Of a stretch of DNA of 64,000 bases, positions 1 through 12,518 are shown piece after piece. This DNA is from Climacteris rufus (Eukaryota > Chordata > Aves > Passeriformes > Climacteridae): assembly GCA_013398175.1 (NCBI GenBank), contig VZRZ01004916.1:251311-315310 (forward strand), read 5' to 3'. The notes beneath the pieces are model-generated. The model was given only the letters and a program-made list of their open reading frames with translations, was not told the DNA's origin and did not search any database. Position 1 is the stretch's first letter. Each line of letters begins with the position of its first letter. The translations under genes were made by a program, and so were the position numbers.

Positions 1-3000
1 GCTGAAGAGGCTCAGCTGCCTGCTCTGCACATGCTGCCTCCTGCTTTCAGGGCTTGCCTCGGTCTTTGGGGTTTGTTTTGTCATTTGGCTGGAGGAACAA
101 AAGCCATGCATGTGTTTAACTTTCTGGTTGCTTGTGGCAGCAGAGGGGGCTGACAGGCTGCCTGGGCAGCTGCTGAACCACTCCATTATTTCAATATAAA
201 CGAAACCCTGCTCCCCTCAGCACTGCTCCACACAGCAATCTGTCTTCAGGCAGAATTAACACCATTTTTAGCATCTGATTAGCTGTGTAACACGACAGGG
301 CGAGGGCTGTGGAGAACAAAGGGAGTGGGAAGGCAGGGGGATGTGTGTGCATCCCATCATTTTGTGACCTGCAACTCAGGACAAGCATTTCCTGAAAATT
401 ACACCCGTTGGACATCAATATTGAGCAATAAAAGGTGCTAAACCTGCACCTTTAAGCTGTAGTGTTGTACAGAATGTGAGCTCCCTCTGTGGCTCCAGTG
501 CCTCTGTGGCTGCTGTGAGGGGCTGGAAGTCCAGAGTGCCCTGAGATGTTTCTTTCTTGGCTTTGTTTTAATTTTTCTGCCATTTAAGAGTGTTCCTTTT
601 CAACCTACACAATGCCTAAATGTGCTTTCCCACTGCAAAAATGATTCCTGGTACTTTGGAACTGAGACATTGAGATAATTGCTTTTCCCAGCCCTTGCCA
701 TGAACTTTTATATCTGTTTCCCTCTTCAAAGGATCCCTCCTTCCTCCTCCACTATTCCCAAGCACAGCTGGAGAGTCCAAATAAGAGTTTGGAAATTCTA
801 TCAAGGCAGTATTTAAATGTCAGATACTGTAACCATGTGGCACATCAGTTCCTTAGTCCCACAGCTACAGATGTTATGTGAAAACAATCATCCAAATGCA
901 CAAGGCTAGAGCCTGCAGGATCTATAAACTCGTGTTTATACTTTAACAATAAGGCAGTAATTTTATATCTTATGTGATTTCTAGGCTATTAAATTCTTTA
1001 TATTATGGTGAGCAAGCTTTCAAAACCTTCATGTGCTGAAGCTGCAGATGTTTTGGCAGCAATGGAAACTCGGGATTCTGCTGCTGCCTCATCAGCCACT
1101 GCTCTCTGCTGGCCTTGGGGTAGGTTTTAGAAGGTTTGGGGCTGAAATAAAACAAAAAGTGTATTTGCTAGAGCAATAAACTGCATGGTGGGGCACGACC
1201 AGATTTCTGGGCATTCAGACCTGTGGCCTCTCCAAGCCCTTAGGAGCAGCTAGAGGTGCAGAGAGCCCTTGTGGGAGGAGGTGCAGTAACTCAGGCTTCT
1301 TGTGCTGTGCCAGGTCTCCTTTGAGAGCTTCATGGGAGCTTTGGGTGACACCAGAGGCCATAAAATGTGCTGTAAAATGATCTGGCTGGGGCTCTGCCAA
1401 GCCTTGCCCACAGGCAAGGTGTTCCTGAGCAGAGCTGGGCTGTGCTGGAGAGCCCAGGGGAACAGCCCCATCCTCTGCTCCACATCTCTGCTTTCCCCCA
1501 ACAGCTTTCCTAAAATGTTGCCTGCAAAGTGCTCCACGATGTTTTCAGGTGGATTGAAAGCAAATCTGGGGCTGACTGGAAGGTTGGGTGGTCCCATTGT
1601 TTTCAGCCCAGTGATTCAGGTCGTTCATTATTCCTCCTCTGTGGTTTCACTGGGAATGGAAAGGGTGACAAAGAAAAGGAGCCCAAGTCCTGGCAAAGGC
1701 AATGCAAGCTTGGAAGAAGGCTCTGCAAGAAATGGGGAGCTAGAGCTGGAAGGAGGGAGGTGTTGGGGAGAGCTCCAATCTCCTGAGGAGCTGAAGTGAC
1801 TTATGGAAGTCCTCAGTCTTTATTATCGAGCTGAACTGCCCTCCCTTGCCATAAACTGCTTTGCAAAAGGTCATCTGTCCTCTGGGCCTCATTGCACTGA
1901 CACCTACTGTGGGTATTTGGGCTGTTTTCAGATGGGAAATTTCTATAACAGGAGCCACAAACAATTAGACTGCTTTACCACAGAGGTAAAAATGATCTGT
2001 TATGGGTATTTAGGCAATTATATATCTGTCTAGTGGAATTTGAGCTGGAGATACAAAAAAAAAAAAAAAGTATTAGGATCTGAAAGATGTTTACAGTTTA
2101 AATATTTCATACAGCCTTGGTACAAAATGTCACCTGCCCAGGTAAGGGAAAACAGTGTTATATGTATTTATCAATAGGTATGACGGTGTTTACAGATAAA
2201 ACAGTTTATACAGGATTCCAAAGGGAAGTTTTACTGTTTCAAGGTGGGATCAAATTCATTCAGGTCAATACTGGACTCCCCAGCTAATGAAGTGCAAAAC
2301 CTGTCTGCCCTTCCTGCTCTCAGGGCTGGATATTTGATGTTTATTCTCATATATGGCTTAGGCTGAAATTCCTGAGACCAAGCAGGGTCTTTGAAAACTT
2401 TTAAGGACCAAAAGTGATGCCCAGGTGTGAACTTTGCCAGGTTTGAGGAGGGCTGAGTGCTGGTTCAGGGCTGTTTCTAGTTAAAAATGCAGCGAGTGCA
2501 TCAGCTCTAACATTAATGAAGATGCTGCAGCATCTAAAGGGAAATTCTTTATTTAGCAGGAATATTAAGTGTGAAATGCCACAGCCCAACAGATAATTGA
2601 AGGAGACAGTCAGCACTGCTCCAGACAGCTCAGCACCCCCAGTGTCCCTGGCTGGGGGAATTACTCAGGCTTTTAAACTCCCATTAAAGTGCTCTGCTGG
2701 AAAATCCTCTGTTCTGTGCTTGCTCCCACTCAGGAGGCCTTGGGAACCTCAAAATTTAGCATTACAAAATAGGCTTAATTCTTGAAGAAGGTTCCATTTA
2801 GTGCTGATATATATGTAAAATTAGAAAAACTAAAATTGCACTGCTATATCATGCATCCAGGAAGTTACTAGCAAGGCAAATACAATTTTTTTGAAGATAC
2901 ATGCAAAAAAATTCGATGATAATTTGAAGAGTAAAATATGTGCCAGACACAAGCAGTGCATATGTTCCCAGTTTGCTAGTGAGAAAGTGAATTTGTGTTC

Positions 3001-3374
3001 CAGTGGAAGCAAAAGTGATAAAATAATCATGCTTTCAGGAGGGATGTGGCTGGGAACAGAAGTGGCTCAGTCAGAGCTGGCTGGGCAGTGGGACTGAAGG
3101 TGGTGCCATTACCCAGGAAACTCCTCCAGATTCCAGGGAGCCCAGGCAGCTGCTCTGTCCTTTCCCAGGGAAGAAGGTTGTGATGGACTTAAACCATAAC
3201 AGCTTCGTTGTTTTTAGATTTGCTTAAAATTTAACACGTGGTTCTTTTTTCATGTGATCTAAAACAAGAATAAAACAAACCTTGATTTATCAGGGTGAGG
3301 AGGGTTTCATTCCCTCTGTCAGAAGTCAGTCCTGCAGCCTTGCTGCAGCTGAATAATCACAGGTTCAGATGTTT
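1..3374. other. Unique non-coding DNA, no gene seen
   Basis: This stretch holds only short open frames of ordinary chance length; the longest, at 1302-1799 plus, has no domain, signal peptide or usable promoter context. A run of fifteen A residues lies at 2055-2069. No CpG island, RNA gene or recognisable repeat is visible. It is most simply intergenic or intronic. Confidence 0.6.
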
Positions 3375-3381
3375 GAGGTCC

Positions 3382-3445
3382 TGCAGAAGCCCAGAACCCT
3401 CTGAGTTGGAGGGGACCCCCAGGGATCCAGTGCTTTGTGACCTGT
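3382..3445 (-). mobile_element. CR1 retroposon 3' end relic
   Basis: The text CTGAGTTGGAGGGGACCCCC followed by AGGGATCCAGTG matches the reverse complement of the 3' end found in a bird CR1 subgroup (recalled form: gagttggaagggacccacaaggatca). Only about 60 bp can be aligned by eye and it is diverged, so this is an old, 5'-truncated copy. CR1 is the main non-LTR retrotransposon of birds. The element's sense strand is minus. Confidence 0.5.
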
Positions 3446-6400
3446 GCTGTGTGCCTGGGGTATAACCTGGGGCAGGCAGTGGTAATTATTCATTTCTGAG
3501 CAGCAGTGGCTCTGTTCTGATCCCAGCAATGCCTGTGCTGCTCGTGGGGCTGGTTTGTTATCTAAGTGGCTCAGGGTGATGCAAGTACCTATAAAAATCC
3601 GAGTGCACACACGTGGGGGAGAGGCAGGTGACTCTGGTGAATACATTACCCCAGAGCCTGCTCTGGGTGATAAGCTGAGCGCTGCAAAGCTATGCCACCA
3701 CACTTAGGGGCAATATTGTAATTATTAAGGCAAAAAGAATTGGAGTGCCATTGATGACAGCTGGTAAATTTGTCAATAAGGCAGAAAATGGGAATTCAGC
3801 TCATTTATTGTGCTTTGGAAGGCAGGTGAGGAAGTGTTTTCACATCTTGCAAAGTAATATTTTCTATTCTGCTTTCCAGAAGACAAAGAGCACCTGCCCA
3901 AGCAGCACATCTGGATAAACTGAACCTGAATGCTTTTAGGAGAGCTGGCCAAGGAATTCTCTCCAACATGTAATTAATTATTTTGTGGGGATGGGGAAAA
4001 CAGAAGCCAGAGCAGTGTGAGTTAATGTAATTTTCATCTTTGAGAAGAAAGGAATGATTTAGACAATGGATAATGTGTGGGAGCCTGCTACTGATTTTTG
4101 ACAAAATTGTGGAACAGCCACAGAGAGCAACTGAATTCTGCTGTCCTGGGACTGTAATTGATGGGCCATTTATTGACTTACACTGAAACAGGCTTGACTT
4201 CTGTCTCAGAGTTTGCTGGGGATTTGGGGGGTTGCCAGGTGTCCAAACCAGTGGTCTCCAAACTTCTGGATGTAATTCTCCAGACATGGCTGTAAATTAG
4301 AATTAGTGCAGAGCAGCTGAGTTCAAGTGGAGTCATAAGGATATTGCACTACATAAATGTTAATATTCTGTTGCAAAAATAATTGTTAAATCTGTGCATG
4401 ACACAGAGGGCCAGAGGTGACAGCTCTGGGGTAGTTTGGTCAGTAGAGCCCAAGCAAATGATGTGCATATTTTAACAGGGAATAGGTGATTTTAGTAAGT
4501 AGTGCTGACAGGTGAATGTAAAGCAGTGTCTGTCACTGGGGTTGAAGCCCAGAGTGAACTGGAATTCTGTCCCAAGGCAGTGGTTCTGTGAAGCCCCAGG
4601 GAGCCCCAGCAGCACCCAGCAAAGGGTAAGAGGCACAGGGAGCTTTGGTGGGGGCAGAGTGACCTGAGCTGCTCGGAGTGGTTGCAGCTTCTGGGAAGGC
4701 TGGAAGGGCTGGGGGGGCTTCTCCCTGTGCACACTGCTGGGCCCAGGCTGTGTTCCCAGCCCCCAGGACAGGTTCCTGGTGAGATCCCCGTGCCCTGCTC
4801 TCTGCAGGCAGTTCCACTGCTGCCTCACTGCACACAGGCTGGGGGTTTGTGGTTTCTGCACACAGGCAAGGGCAGCTTTGGCAGGCTGAGCACAGGGCTG
4901 GGGAGCAGCACCCCACTGAGTGCTGCTGGAAACCAAGCACCCAGGGCCTGGTGCTGCCCTTAGAACTGACACCTTCAGCTGCACAGCAGCCCTGGTTGGA
5001 GGTTTGAGGATGATTTTTCTGTTTTCTAATCATTTCCTCCAATGGCAAATCAAACTGTCCCTTACTGTTGCCTAAGGTCAGGGTTTACCAGGTGTCAAGC
5101 TGAAATTAATCTATTTAAATAAATAAAGCATTTCCAGCTGCAATGAAGATGTGCCAATGCCTTCAGAATTCCAGCTCTTGGTGAAGGACCTCCTGCCGCA
5201 CGTGGTCCCCTGGGGAGTGGAGGTTTGCACTTTCCTGGGTTGCTTTTGTCCATCTGAGCACAGAGCTGCCCATCACACTTTGCTTTGGAAGGGTGATGTG
5301 CTGGGCAAGGATTGGACCTCTGCATGTTCTGGATATTTGTGTCAGTGGATGTTATGCCCACCACGACACAGTGACTTGGGCAGAAGGTGCACCTGCCTTG
5401 CAGAAGTACAAACTAATCCCATTTTGATCTAAAAAAAGCCCAGTCTGTGGGCAGAGTGCTGGTTAAATCCTCCCATTCCATTGCCATGTTCCCCAGGGGA
5501 TTTCCTCCATCATTATCTCACCCACAGGGCTCCACCTCTAAAAATGGGCACTGTATTTCTCATAGCTCATCATTAATCCTGAATACCTTAATTGTAACAA
5601 ATAATTGTTTAACACTGAGCTTCAGCATTGCTGGCTGTTGTTGTTTACATCAGGATGCCATTATAAAGAGAGGAAAAACCAATCCCCCTGGGAGGTCCTG
5701 GCAAGTTTGGTGCCCCTTGTAGCGCTGAGCAGTGCTGGGGTGGCACAGACATTCACAATGTGTCCTGCAGCTGGCTCCTGCCACGACAGAAGTCAGAGCT
5801 CTTTCCTCTCTCAGTCCCTCCCTGGGAAAGCCTTGGCAAGGTGCTGCTTTGCCAATTCATTCCCCAGTGGAAAAGCTTTTTGAAGAGCACAAAGGGAAGA
5901 TGAATGCTGCTCGTTTGCTGGAGATAGGCTGAGGCTGCAGATTGTGCCAACTCATCACAGAACCATGCTCAATGATATTTTTTAATGCAGCCCTTTCCCC
6001 TTCCTCTCCATCTTGCAGTGATGGTCTGGTTCTGTTTGCTACTGCCACGCTTCACATCTTCTGTAAGGAGTGGAGGTGCAGGTCACACAATTAATTGGGA
6101 GCTGAGCTCTTTCCGCAGGCCACAGAAAGATCACCAGCTGGAAACAGAAATAGAAAAGCTGCCCTAATGTTCCTTCAGCCCTGGCCTTTGGAATGGCTTT
6201 GACTTGTGTCCTTCAGAGGCTGAGGACAGGGGTTGAAGGGTCCCTTGTGGGATTTTGGATGGCAAAGTGCAGTGAGCTGACGTAATGAGAGGACAGCAGA
6301 CCAACCTTACCTTTACCTCACCATAAATACCCTTTTGAAAATACATCTATTTTTAGGAACTGTGAATTAGCACCGTTCTCCCTCTATTCCCATCCTTCAA

Positions 6401-6590
6401 CTGAGCACTTGGCATTTTAGTAGGAGAGGTTTTTAAAGCTGACCTGGTTCCAAACTAAAGAATAAATTCCTGTTTGCTGTGTATTTGTCATGGTCCAGCT
6501 CTTTTGCTTGATTCACCAAAGCTCTGAGCAGTCATACAACCAAATGCACACCCACTAGCACAGGCAAAGGAAAGTTATTTCAGATATTGA
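3446..6590. other. Unique non-coding DNA, no gene seen
   Basis: Open frames of about 160-170 residues on the minus strand around 3805-4287 and 4472-5048 lie in a mildly GC-rich patch. The two that overlap at 4472-5048 are in different frames, show no conserved domain, and are best explained by composition. No promoter, RNA gene or interspersed repeat was recognised. Confidence 0.55.
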
Positions 6591-6770
6591 TACTTCCTAT
6601 GGATTTCTTTAGCTCTATTTCCCCAGCTTTTCCTGTTTGCAAAGGTGGAAAGAGACCATCTCTTCTTTACTTAGGAAGAGGAGAAAAAGGGTTGTTTAAA
6701 GTTACTCAAAGTGAATAAAAGTTAATTCTTATATCCAGGATTAAAAGTCAAGAGTTCTATTTCCAGCTCT
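6591..6770 (+). repeat. Duplicated segment, copy 1 (partner at 9591)
   Basis: This segment aligns in direct orientation with 9591-9755. Shared blocks include ATGGATT, TTTAGCTCTA, ACTTAG, GGAGAAAAAGGGTT and TTCTATTTCCAGCTCT, in the same order with small indels. By eye the identity is roughly 80%. It could be a local segmental duplication or two copies of an unnamed interspersed repeat. Neither copy carries an open frame of note. Confidence 0.7.
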
Positions 6771-8504
6771 CTTTAGTAGCTTACTGAGTTTGTTTATAAG
6801 TTTCTTAAGAGCCATTTTAGGAAGCAAGGGCTGATAAAACAATAAACCATTTTTTCTAACAGATCAATTTAAAGAATTGATCTTTATAATCAGTATTGCA
6901 GCTGGGAAGAGCTGTGCATATGCTGGATGGACAGATTGTAAAGCACTCTCATCAAGAGGGAAATGGGGAAATGCTGTTCTTCCTGTCCCATTTGTCACAC
7001 TGGTTTTTATTTCCAAAGAGCAGCCACTCCTTTGGAAAGAGTGCAGCAGCTTGACAGTCAGCTGTGTCTATGTTTTCTTTTCCAAATATATTGATTTTAA
7101 CATTTTTTTTTTAGCAGCAGCTCCAACTCTGCTCTCTCTCAGGATTGATCTGGGTGGTTCCTGGTGCAGACACCCCTGGGGAAATCCCTTCCTGCAGGCA
7201 GAGGTGATGCTGTGGCCCAGCATTTATGGGGAGAGGGCACATCCAGGATGGGCAAAGCTCTGGGGGTCTGAGCAGCCCTGAGCCTGAGGGATGGTGCTGG
7301 GGCCAGAGCCCTTCCTGGCACTGCTCAGAGGTGACCCACAGGGCCAGGGGAGGAATAAACTTGGCAAACAGCAGCAGTTCCAGGAGGTGGCACTGAAATG
7401 GGACCTTCTGGGCTGTCAGCACTAATCCCTGCTGCTGCAAGCAAGCATGTTGGATGGGGTTTTTCTCATAATTCAGTCATTTTTGACAGTTTGCTGCTCA
7501 CAGAAATCTTTGTATTTGTCTTAATTCACTTCCAACTCCTGCACTTGTGTGGCAATGCTAATTTTGGATTTGTAGCCCTTATTTTCACCCCAGTTTGCAT
7601 TGAAAAGGCAATTCTAATCCTTTCTTGGCCTCTGTGGGACAGGATCCTTGGCATCCTTGGCAGGCCAGAGATGCTCCCACTCCTCCAGGCAGCCCCAGAG
7701 GCCCTGGATGCACCCAGGGCAAAGTGCAATTTACTTTTCCTTCGATTTGGATTCTCCCTGAGCTCTCAGCCCTGTTTCACTGCAGAGCAGACATGGTGAT
7801 GAAGTTTAAATCAGCAGCAGGAGCAGCCAGCATTCCCAGAGGGAAATCTTGGTGTAAGGATCTTGCTGGAGGACCTTGGGCAGCTGACAGATGAGATGTG
7901 TGACTCCCAGAGCAGTGGTTCCTTGCCAGGCTGCCCTTTGGCACTCCAACATGAATAGCTTTAGGTTTTTTTAATATCTAATTCTCAGGCTTTTCCTTGT
8001 ATCCCTGATCTTGGATTGCCAGTCTTACTGTAAAAAGGAGCAAAACCTTCCCCACAGCAGGTAATTTTTACAACTTTTGGTTTGATGGTTCCAGTAAATG
8101 TCCAATAACACATCTGAAAATCCCCACAGTAACATTATCCTGCCTTATCTGTTTCTCTCAGATTTTCATTGCTGTGGGAAAACTTCCAGGGAAGTACAAT
8201 AAACTCATCATGAACTGTAGGAACTGTAGGACCTGGACAGATGTACCTGGACATACACACTTACTTACACAGGAAATCTTTCTATTTCTTCACTTTAAAT
8301 ACATGTAAAGAAGTGAAGTCTTGAAGGGCTTTGGAAATAAATTTGATCCAAAGCTTCCCATCTTTCCTACAGAGGTGTGGCAGAGCAGCAGCACAGAGGA
8401 TCCACAATTGTGCTGCTGCATCTGCTCGTGAAAGAGTTTCTGCTGAGACCCTTGGGAGGATTTTCTCATGGAGAGGAGAGGGAGGAGCACTCAGTGAGAT
8501 GCTC
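6771..8504. other. Unique non-coding DNA, no gene seen
   Basis: Open frames here (for example 6877-7281 and 7398-7799 plus) have no recognisable domain and overlap frames on the other strand. The sequence GAACTGTAG is repeated in tandem near 8213-8230. Nothing else stands out. Confidence 0.55.
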
Positions 8505-8699
8505 ACACTGAGGGTGGGCAGGCCCTGGCACAGGGTGCCCAGAGAAGCTGTGGCTGCCCCAGCCCTGGCAGTGCCCAAGGCCAGGCTGGATGGGGTTTGG
8601 AGCAGCCTGGGACAGTGGGAGGTGTCCCTGCCATGGCAGGGGTGGGGCTGGATGGGCTTTGAGGTCCTTCCCACCCAAACCAGTCTGGGATTCTGTGAT
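8505..8699 (+). mobile_element. CR1 retroposon, 5'-truncated 3' end
   Basis: The plus strand reads through typical CR1 3' text: CCCTGGCACAGGGTGCCCAG, then AGAAGCTGTGGCTGCCCC, then GGAGGTGTCCCTGCC, then a run ending GGGATTCTGTGATA. The last part is the CR1 terminal octamer motif (ATTCTRTG) and marks the 3' end at about 8697. Only about 195 bp remain, with no reverse transcriptase region, so the copy is dead on arrival. The open frames overlapping it are not genes. Confidence 0.93.
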
Positions 8700-8705
8700 A
8701 TTTAA

Positions 8706-9590
8706 CAAGCAACTGGCAGAAATAGAAACTATTCAGGAAATAGAAGCTGCTGCTGAACTTTTCTATGATATAAGCAGGTGGTGGAGTAATTCCATGAGTG
8801 CTTTTGGTGACTTTTAATGTGCCAGTTGTGTTTGAATGACAACCGAGCCATACCTGGCAAACAAGCCAGGCTATCTTCCTTTCTTATACTTCAACTAGAT
8901 CAACCCCAAAAGGCTCCTGGACAAGTGGTCTGGAGTCAAGTCATTGGTTAATTAGTCTAACAACCCATCACAGAGTCCGTGGCAAATAAAGGGCTTTTTG
9001 GTGGTTCTTCCCTCCCAGGTACAACTGACCTGGTTTCACAATAAAGGGCTCTTTTTGTACCTTACTGTGCTCTCTGTGTTTGTAATCACAGATTCTGCTT
9101 CCAGGTCCATGTGGTTGCATTTGCTACCTGATCTCTGATTTCATAAGTCAGGTCCTTTAACACATTATCTGAAAAATGAATCAAGTTGTTGTCTTCAGCT
9201 TTTGGGAGGGAGGGGGAAGAGGAGCCTGCAGGTAAAGCCCATCAGCCAGAAAACACAAAGGGTTCTGGTGAAGTAAGGAGCACTTTGCCTGATTAATGTC
9301 TCCTTTAGGCAATGTTGGCATTGATAGAAATGTTCTTTTTTTGGTGATTTTTCTAATAATTTTAAGTGCAAGGCACTGAAACTCATCAATTTCTAAAAAT
9401 AACTTGCTCATCATAACCTGTGCATGTTATTGGGCATGCGGAGGTCTGTCCCTGAAAGGAGGGGAAAATAGCTCAGTGAGATGGTTTGGGCAAGTCTGGG
9501 AGACAGAAAGTAGAATTATAAATACTTTTCCAATATTAACAATATTTTCCAATATTTTTCCAATATTTCCAACTTCAAAATTATTTTTCA
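8706..9590. other. Unique non-coding DNA with a CAATATTTT-type simple repeat
   Basis: No gene is visible. At 9531-9572 an AT-rich simple repeat with CAATATT and TTCCAATATT units leads directly into the second copy of the 6.6/9.6 kb duplicated segment. Confidence 0.55.
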
Positions 9591-9755
9591 ATACCTTCAT
9601 ATGGATTCCTTTAGCTCTACTTCCCTCACTTTTCCTTTCTGAAAAGATGGTAAGAGAGCATCTCTTTACTTAGAAGGAGAAAAAGGGTTATTTAAAGTGA
9701 CTAAAAATTAATTATTACATCCAGACTGAAAGTCAAGGGTTCTATTTCCAGCTCT
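9591..9755 (+). repeat. Duplicated segment, copy 2 (partner at 6591)
   Basis: Direct-orientation homologue of 6591-6770, about 3 kb away and about 15 bp shorter through small deletions. Homology stops abruptly after CCAGCTCT in both copies, which gives a sharp right-hand boundary; the left boundary is blurred by AT-rich simple sequence. It is not a recognised avian repeat to me. Confidence 0.7.
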
Positions 9756-10469
9756 GTGGCTGGCTCCTGATTGCTGCTTGGCAAGCAGTGGCACCTTGTG
9801 ATTCTCATTTCCATGGGCTCCCAAAGCAGCAGCTCCTGGGCCTGGCTGAGCTGTAGCAGCTGCAGGACCCTGTGTGGGGCAGGGCCATGAGCCACGTGTG
9901 GGACTCATCCAGCTGGAACCCCCCTCCCAAAAAAACCCCAACCAAACACCTAAAAATTACCCCTAAAAATCAGGAAGGTTTGGTGATGGATGAGGGGTTG
10001 GGGTTTTTTTCAGCCAGAAATCTGCCTGGTCCATGGCATTGTGCAACAGCTCAGAGATGTGTCAAAGTGTGAGTCTTGTCTTATCTGCACAAAGGGGAAG
10101 AAAATATTTGAAAATATTTTCTTCAAAATATTTATCTTTCGGATAACGTGGTTTACTTGAACTATGCAAGACTCTGGTCCAGTCAAACAATCCAAATAAT
10201 AGTCCAGCAAAGCAAAAACTGCCTACAAAGTTTTAATCCTGAGTCTACATGGGGCCTGCACTTCCTCATTGATCACTTGGTGGGATTCAAAGTGCCCTGG
10301 AGTAAACAAAACTGTCCTGCTTGCAATGTGCCCAGAATAAAAGCCCAGCCCAGACAAAGGCGTTGTCAGACAGCTCATCCCAGCTGCTGCTCTGCTCTCC
10401 TCCAGACCAGGACGAGGTTCAGCTGTTTTTGCTGTGATCTGTTGAACTCTGGCAGTGTTCAGAGCACTG
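9756..10469. other. Unique non-coding DNA, no gene seen
   Basis: No coding exon or RNA is recognised. A short AT-rich patch around 10100-10135 repeats AAAATATTT. The open frame that starts at 10148 runs into the next CR1 element and is not supported as a gene. Confidence 0.5.
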
Positions 10470-10995
10470 CACCTTCGTGGTTTGGGTTGGAAGGACCTCA
10501 GAGCCCATCAGTGCCTCCCTGCCATGGGCAGGGACACCTCCCACTGTCCCTGGTGCTCCCAGCCCTGTCCAGCCTGGCCTTGGGCACTGCCAGGGCTGGG
10601 GCAGCCACAGCTTCTCTGGGCACCCTGTGCCAGGGCCTGCCCACCCTCCCAGGGAACAATTCCTGCCCAATATCCCATCCAGCCCTGCCCTCTGGCACTG
10701 GGAGCCATTCCCTGTGTGCTGTCCCTCCCATCCCTTGTCCCCAATCCCTCTCCAGCTCTCCTGGAGCCCCTTCAGGCTCTGGAAAAGGCTTTGAACTCTC
10801 CCTGGATCCCTCTCCTCTCCAGGGGAGCCCCCCCAGCTCTCCCAGCCTGGCTCCAGCCCTGGAGCAGCCCTGGGGCTCCTCTGGATTTGCTCCAGCAGCT
10901 CCACATCCCCCTCGTGTTGGAGCCCAGAGGTGGAGGCAGCTCTGCAGCGCTGCAGGTGGGGCCTCACCTGGGCACAGTCCAGCCCCGAGTACCTG
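10470..10995 (-). mobile_element. CR1 retroposon, about 525 bp, minus sense
   Basis: Read on the plus strand, this begins at the CR1 3' end (GGTTTGGGTTGGAAGGACCT) and passes through CATGGGCAGGGACACCTCCC and CAGCCACAGCTTCTCTGGGC. Further landmarks are CCTGCCCAATATCCCATCC, CTCCAGCAGCTCCACATCC and GCAGGTGGGGCCTCACC. This is the order of a 5'-truncated CR1 inserted in reverse. The interior text is of the kind seen in neoavian and passerine CR1 copies. Overlapping open frames of about 200 residues on both strands are by-products of this GC-rich element. It is the longest CR1 in the window and carries no reverse transcriptase domain. Confidence 0.95.
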
Positions 10996-12329
10996 AGTGC
11001 CAATTCTTGCACAGGTTCTTTGCAAGAACATGGGAAAATTTCTGTTGAACTCCAATTTTCTTTTTATTGTAGGCCAGTATCTCCCGTGCACGTTTTTTTC
11101 CTTTGGGCTGTTCTTCATCTGTGCCTCCCTTTTCTGAAAAATTAGTCAAAAACAAAAAAAGGCTGAAAATCTCAACAAAGAAAGCAAATCTGAATGATTC
11201 AGAGTCAAAACTTCTTTTTCAAGTCCAAGTGCTGTTCCCTGTGTGGAAGAGATGAGCTGCTTTTTGCAAAATGGACCTTGGAAAATGAATTTTATTATGA
11301 ACCTCTTTCTTTGTGATATGCTTATCTCATTTAGTCACAGTCAAGTATTAAAATTTTATATCAATCAAGGCTGTATATTCATGGGTTACAAGTCCTACAG
11401 ATGATTTTCTGTGACTTGCATTTTGAACCAGTTCTGAGGAGATACAAATGAGTCTGTGCTGGGAAGCCTTGAGAAGCTGTAGTTATATGTAGAGACATCT
11501 TAAAAATTAAACCTAGATTTTGCTCTTTGGTTGCCATAAGTGTAGAAGGAAAAAAAAAACAGACATGAAATAACTGGAAACTGGGAAAAAGGATCATATT
11601 CACCTTGTTTTCTTGAGTCATGGGGGAGTGTCCTGTTTCTCTGAGCAAGACACAGGAGGGTTTACCTGACATTTCCTGGTGCTGGGAGCACCTCATGATG
11701 CAGCTAAAACAGAGCCCCTGCTTCAATAAGAGAATAAACCAGCCACGATCAGGATATTCCAAATGTAGTTGCCAAGTTTGAGTGGAAGGAAAATGCAGAG
11801 GAAATTAAGAACAGCAGGAGTAACTTGAATTTTGGGAAGCACTTAAGGTGAGGTACCTGAGAGGAAGGTGGATGAGGAAAAAGCCCCAAAGGCCTGGGGA
11901 GAGGAGACAAGGAGCCAGGAGCACATGCAGAGAGTGTCCTGTGAAAGCAGGGGCAGCAGGATGGGAAGGGTTCCCTGTGAAGTGCCAGTGGAACATCCCC
12001 TGGGGTTTTGTGTAAATGAGCTCTGTGAGGTGAGACATGGGGAGCTGGGATCTGCAGAAGGGAAGCATCGGGTCAGGGGCTGTAAAACAGAAAATACTGT
12101 CAGAAAGGGGATTCATGGAACTGGCCCAATTCATGGAACTGCCCATCTTCAGGGGGATACTGCAGCATAGATGGGCGAGAAAGCAGGGAGGGTTTACTGA
12201 GGATGATCAGTCTCAATAAGAAAGAACTAAGCAGAGTCTACCAAATAACAGAGGATAAAACTTTGCAAAAGACTTGGGTATTTAGAAACAAGTTCTGCTT
12301 GCACTAGGCCTGATCTAAGTACCTAATTT
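10996..12329. other. Unique non-coding DNA, no gene seen
   Basis: Open frames at 11379-11762 and 11805-12146 on the minus strand have no recognisable motif. No promoter or RNA feature was identified. Confidence 0.55.
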
Positions 12330-12518
12330 GTAAAATCATCAAATGCTTTGGGATGGAAGGGATCTTTAGCCCATCCAGCCCCACCCCTGCCATGGCAGGG
12401 ACACCTCCCACTGTCCCAGGTTGCTCCAAGCTCTGTCCAGCCTGGCCTTGGGCACTTCAGGGCTGGGGCAGCCACAGCTTCTCTGGGCACCCTGTGCCAG
12501 GGCCTCCCCACCCTCGTT
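12330..12518 (-). mobile_element. CR1 retroposon, short 3' end, minus sense
   Basis: Plus-strand text runs from CTTTGGGATGGAAGGGATCT through CATGGCAGGGACACCTCCC and CAGCCACAGCTTCTCTGGGC to AGGGCCTCCCCACCCTC. This is the reverse complement of a CR1 3' end, about 190 bp long and 5'-truncated. It is close to the same segment of the 10.5 kb and 8.5 kb copies. Confidence 0.93.

Noticed and set aside
4472..5048. Two overlapping minus-strand frames of about 170 residues
   Set aside because: Equal-length frames in two phases of the same GC-rich patch indicate composition, not coding.
10148..11118. About 200-280-residue frames on both strands
   Set aside because: Most of the length is a reverse-oriented CR1 fragment; no reverse transcriptase motif is present.
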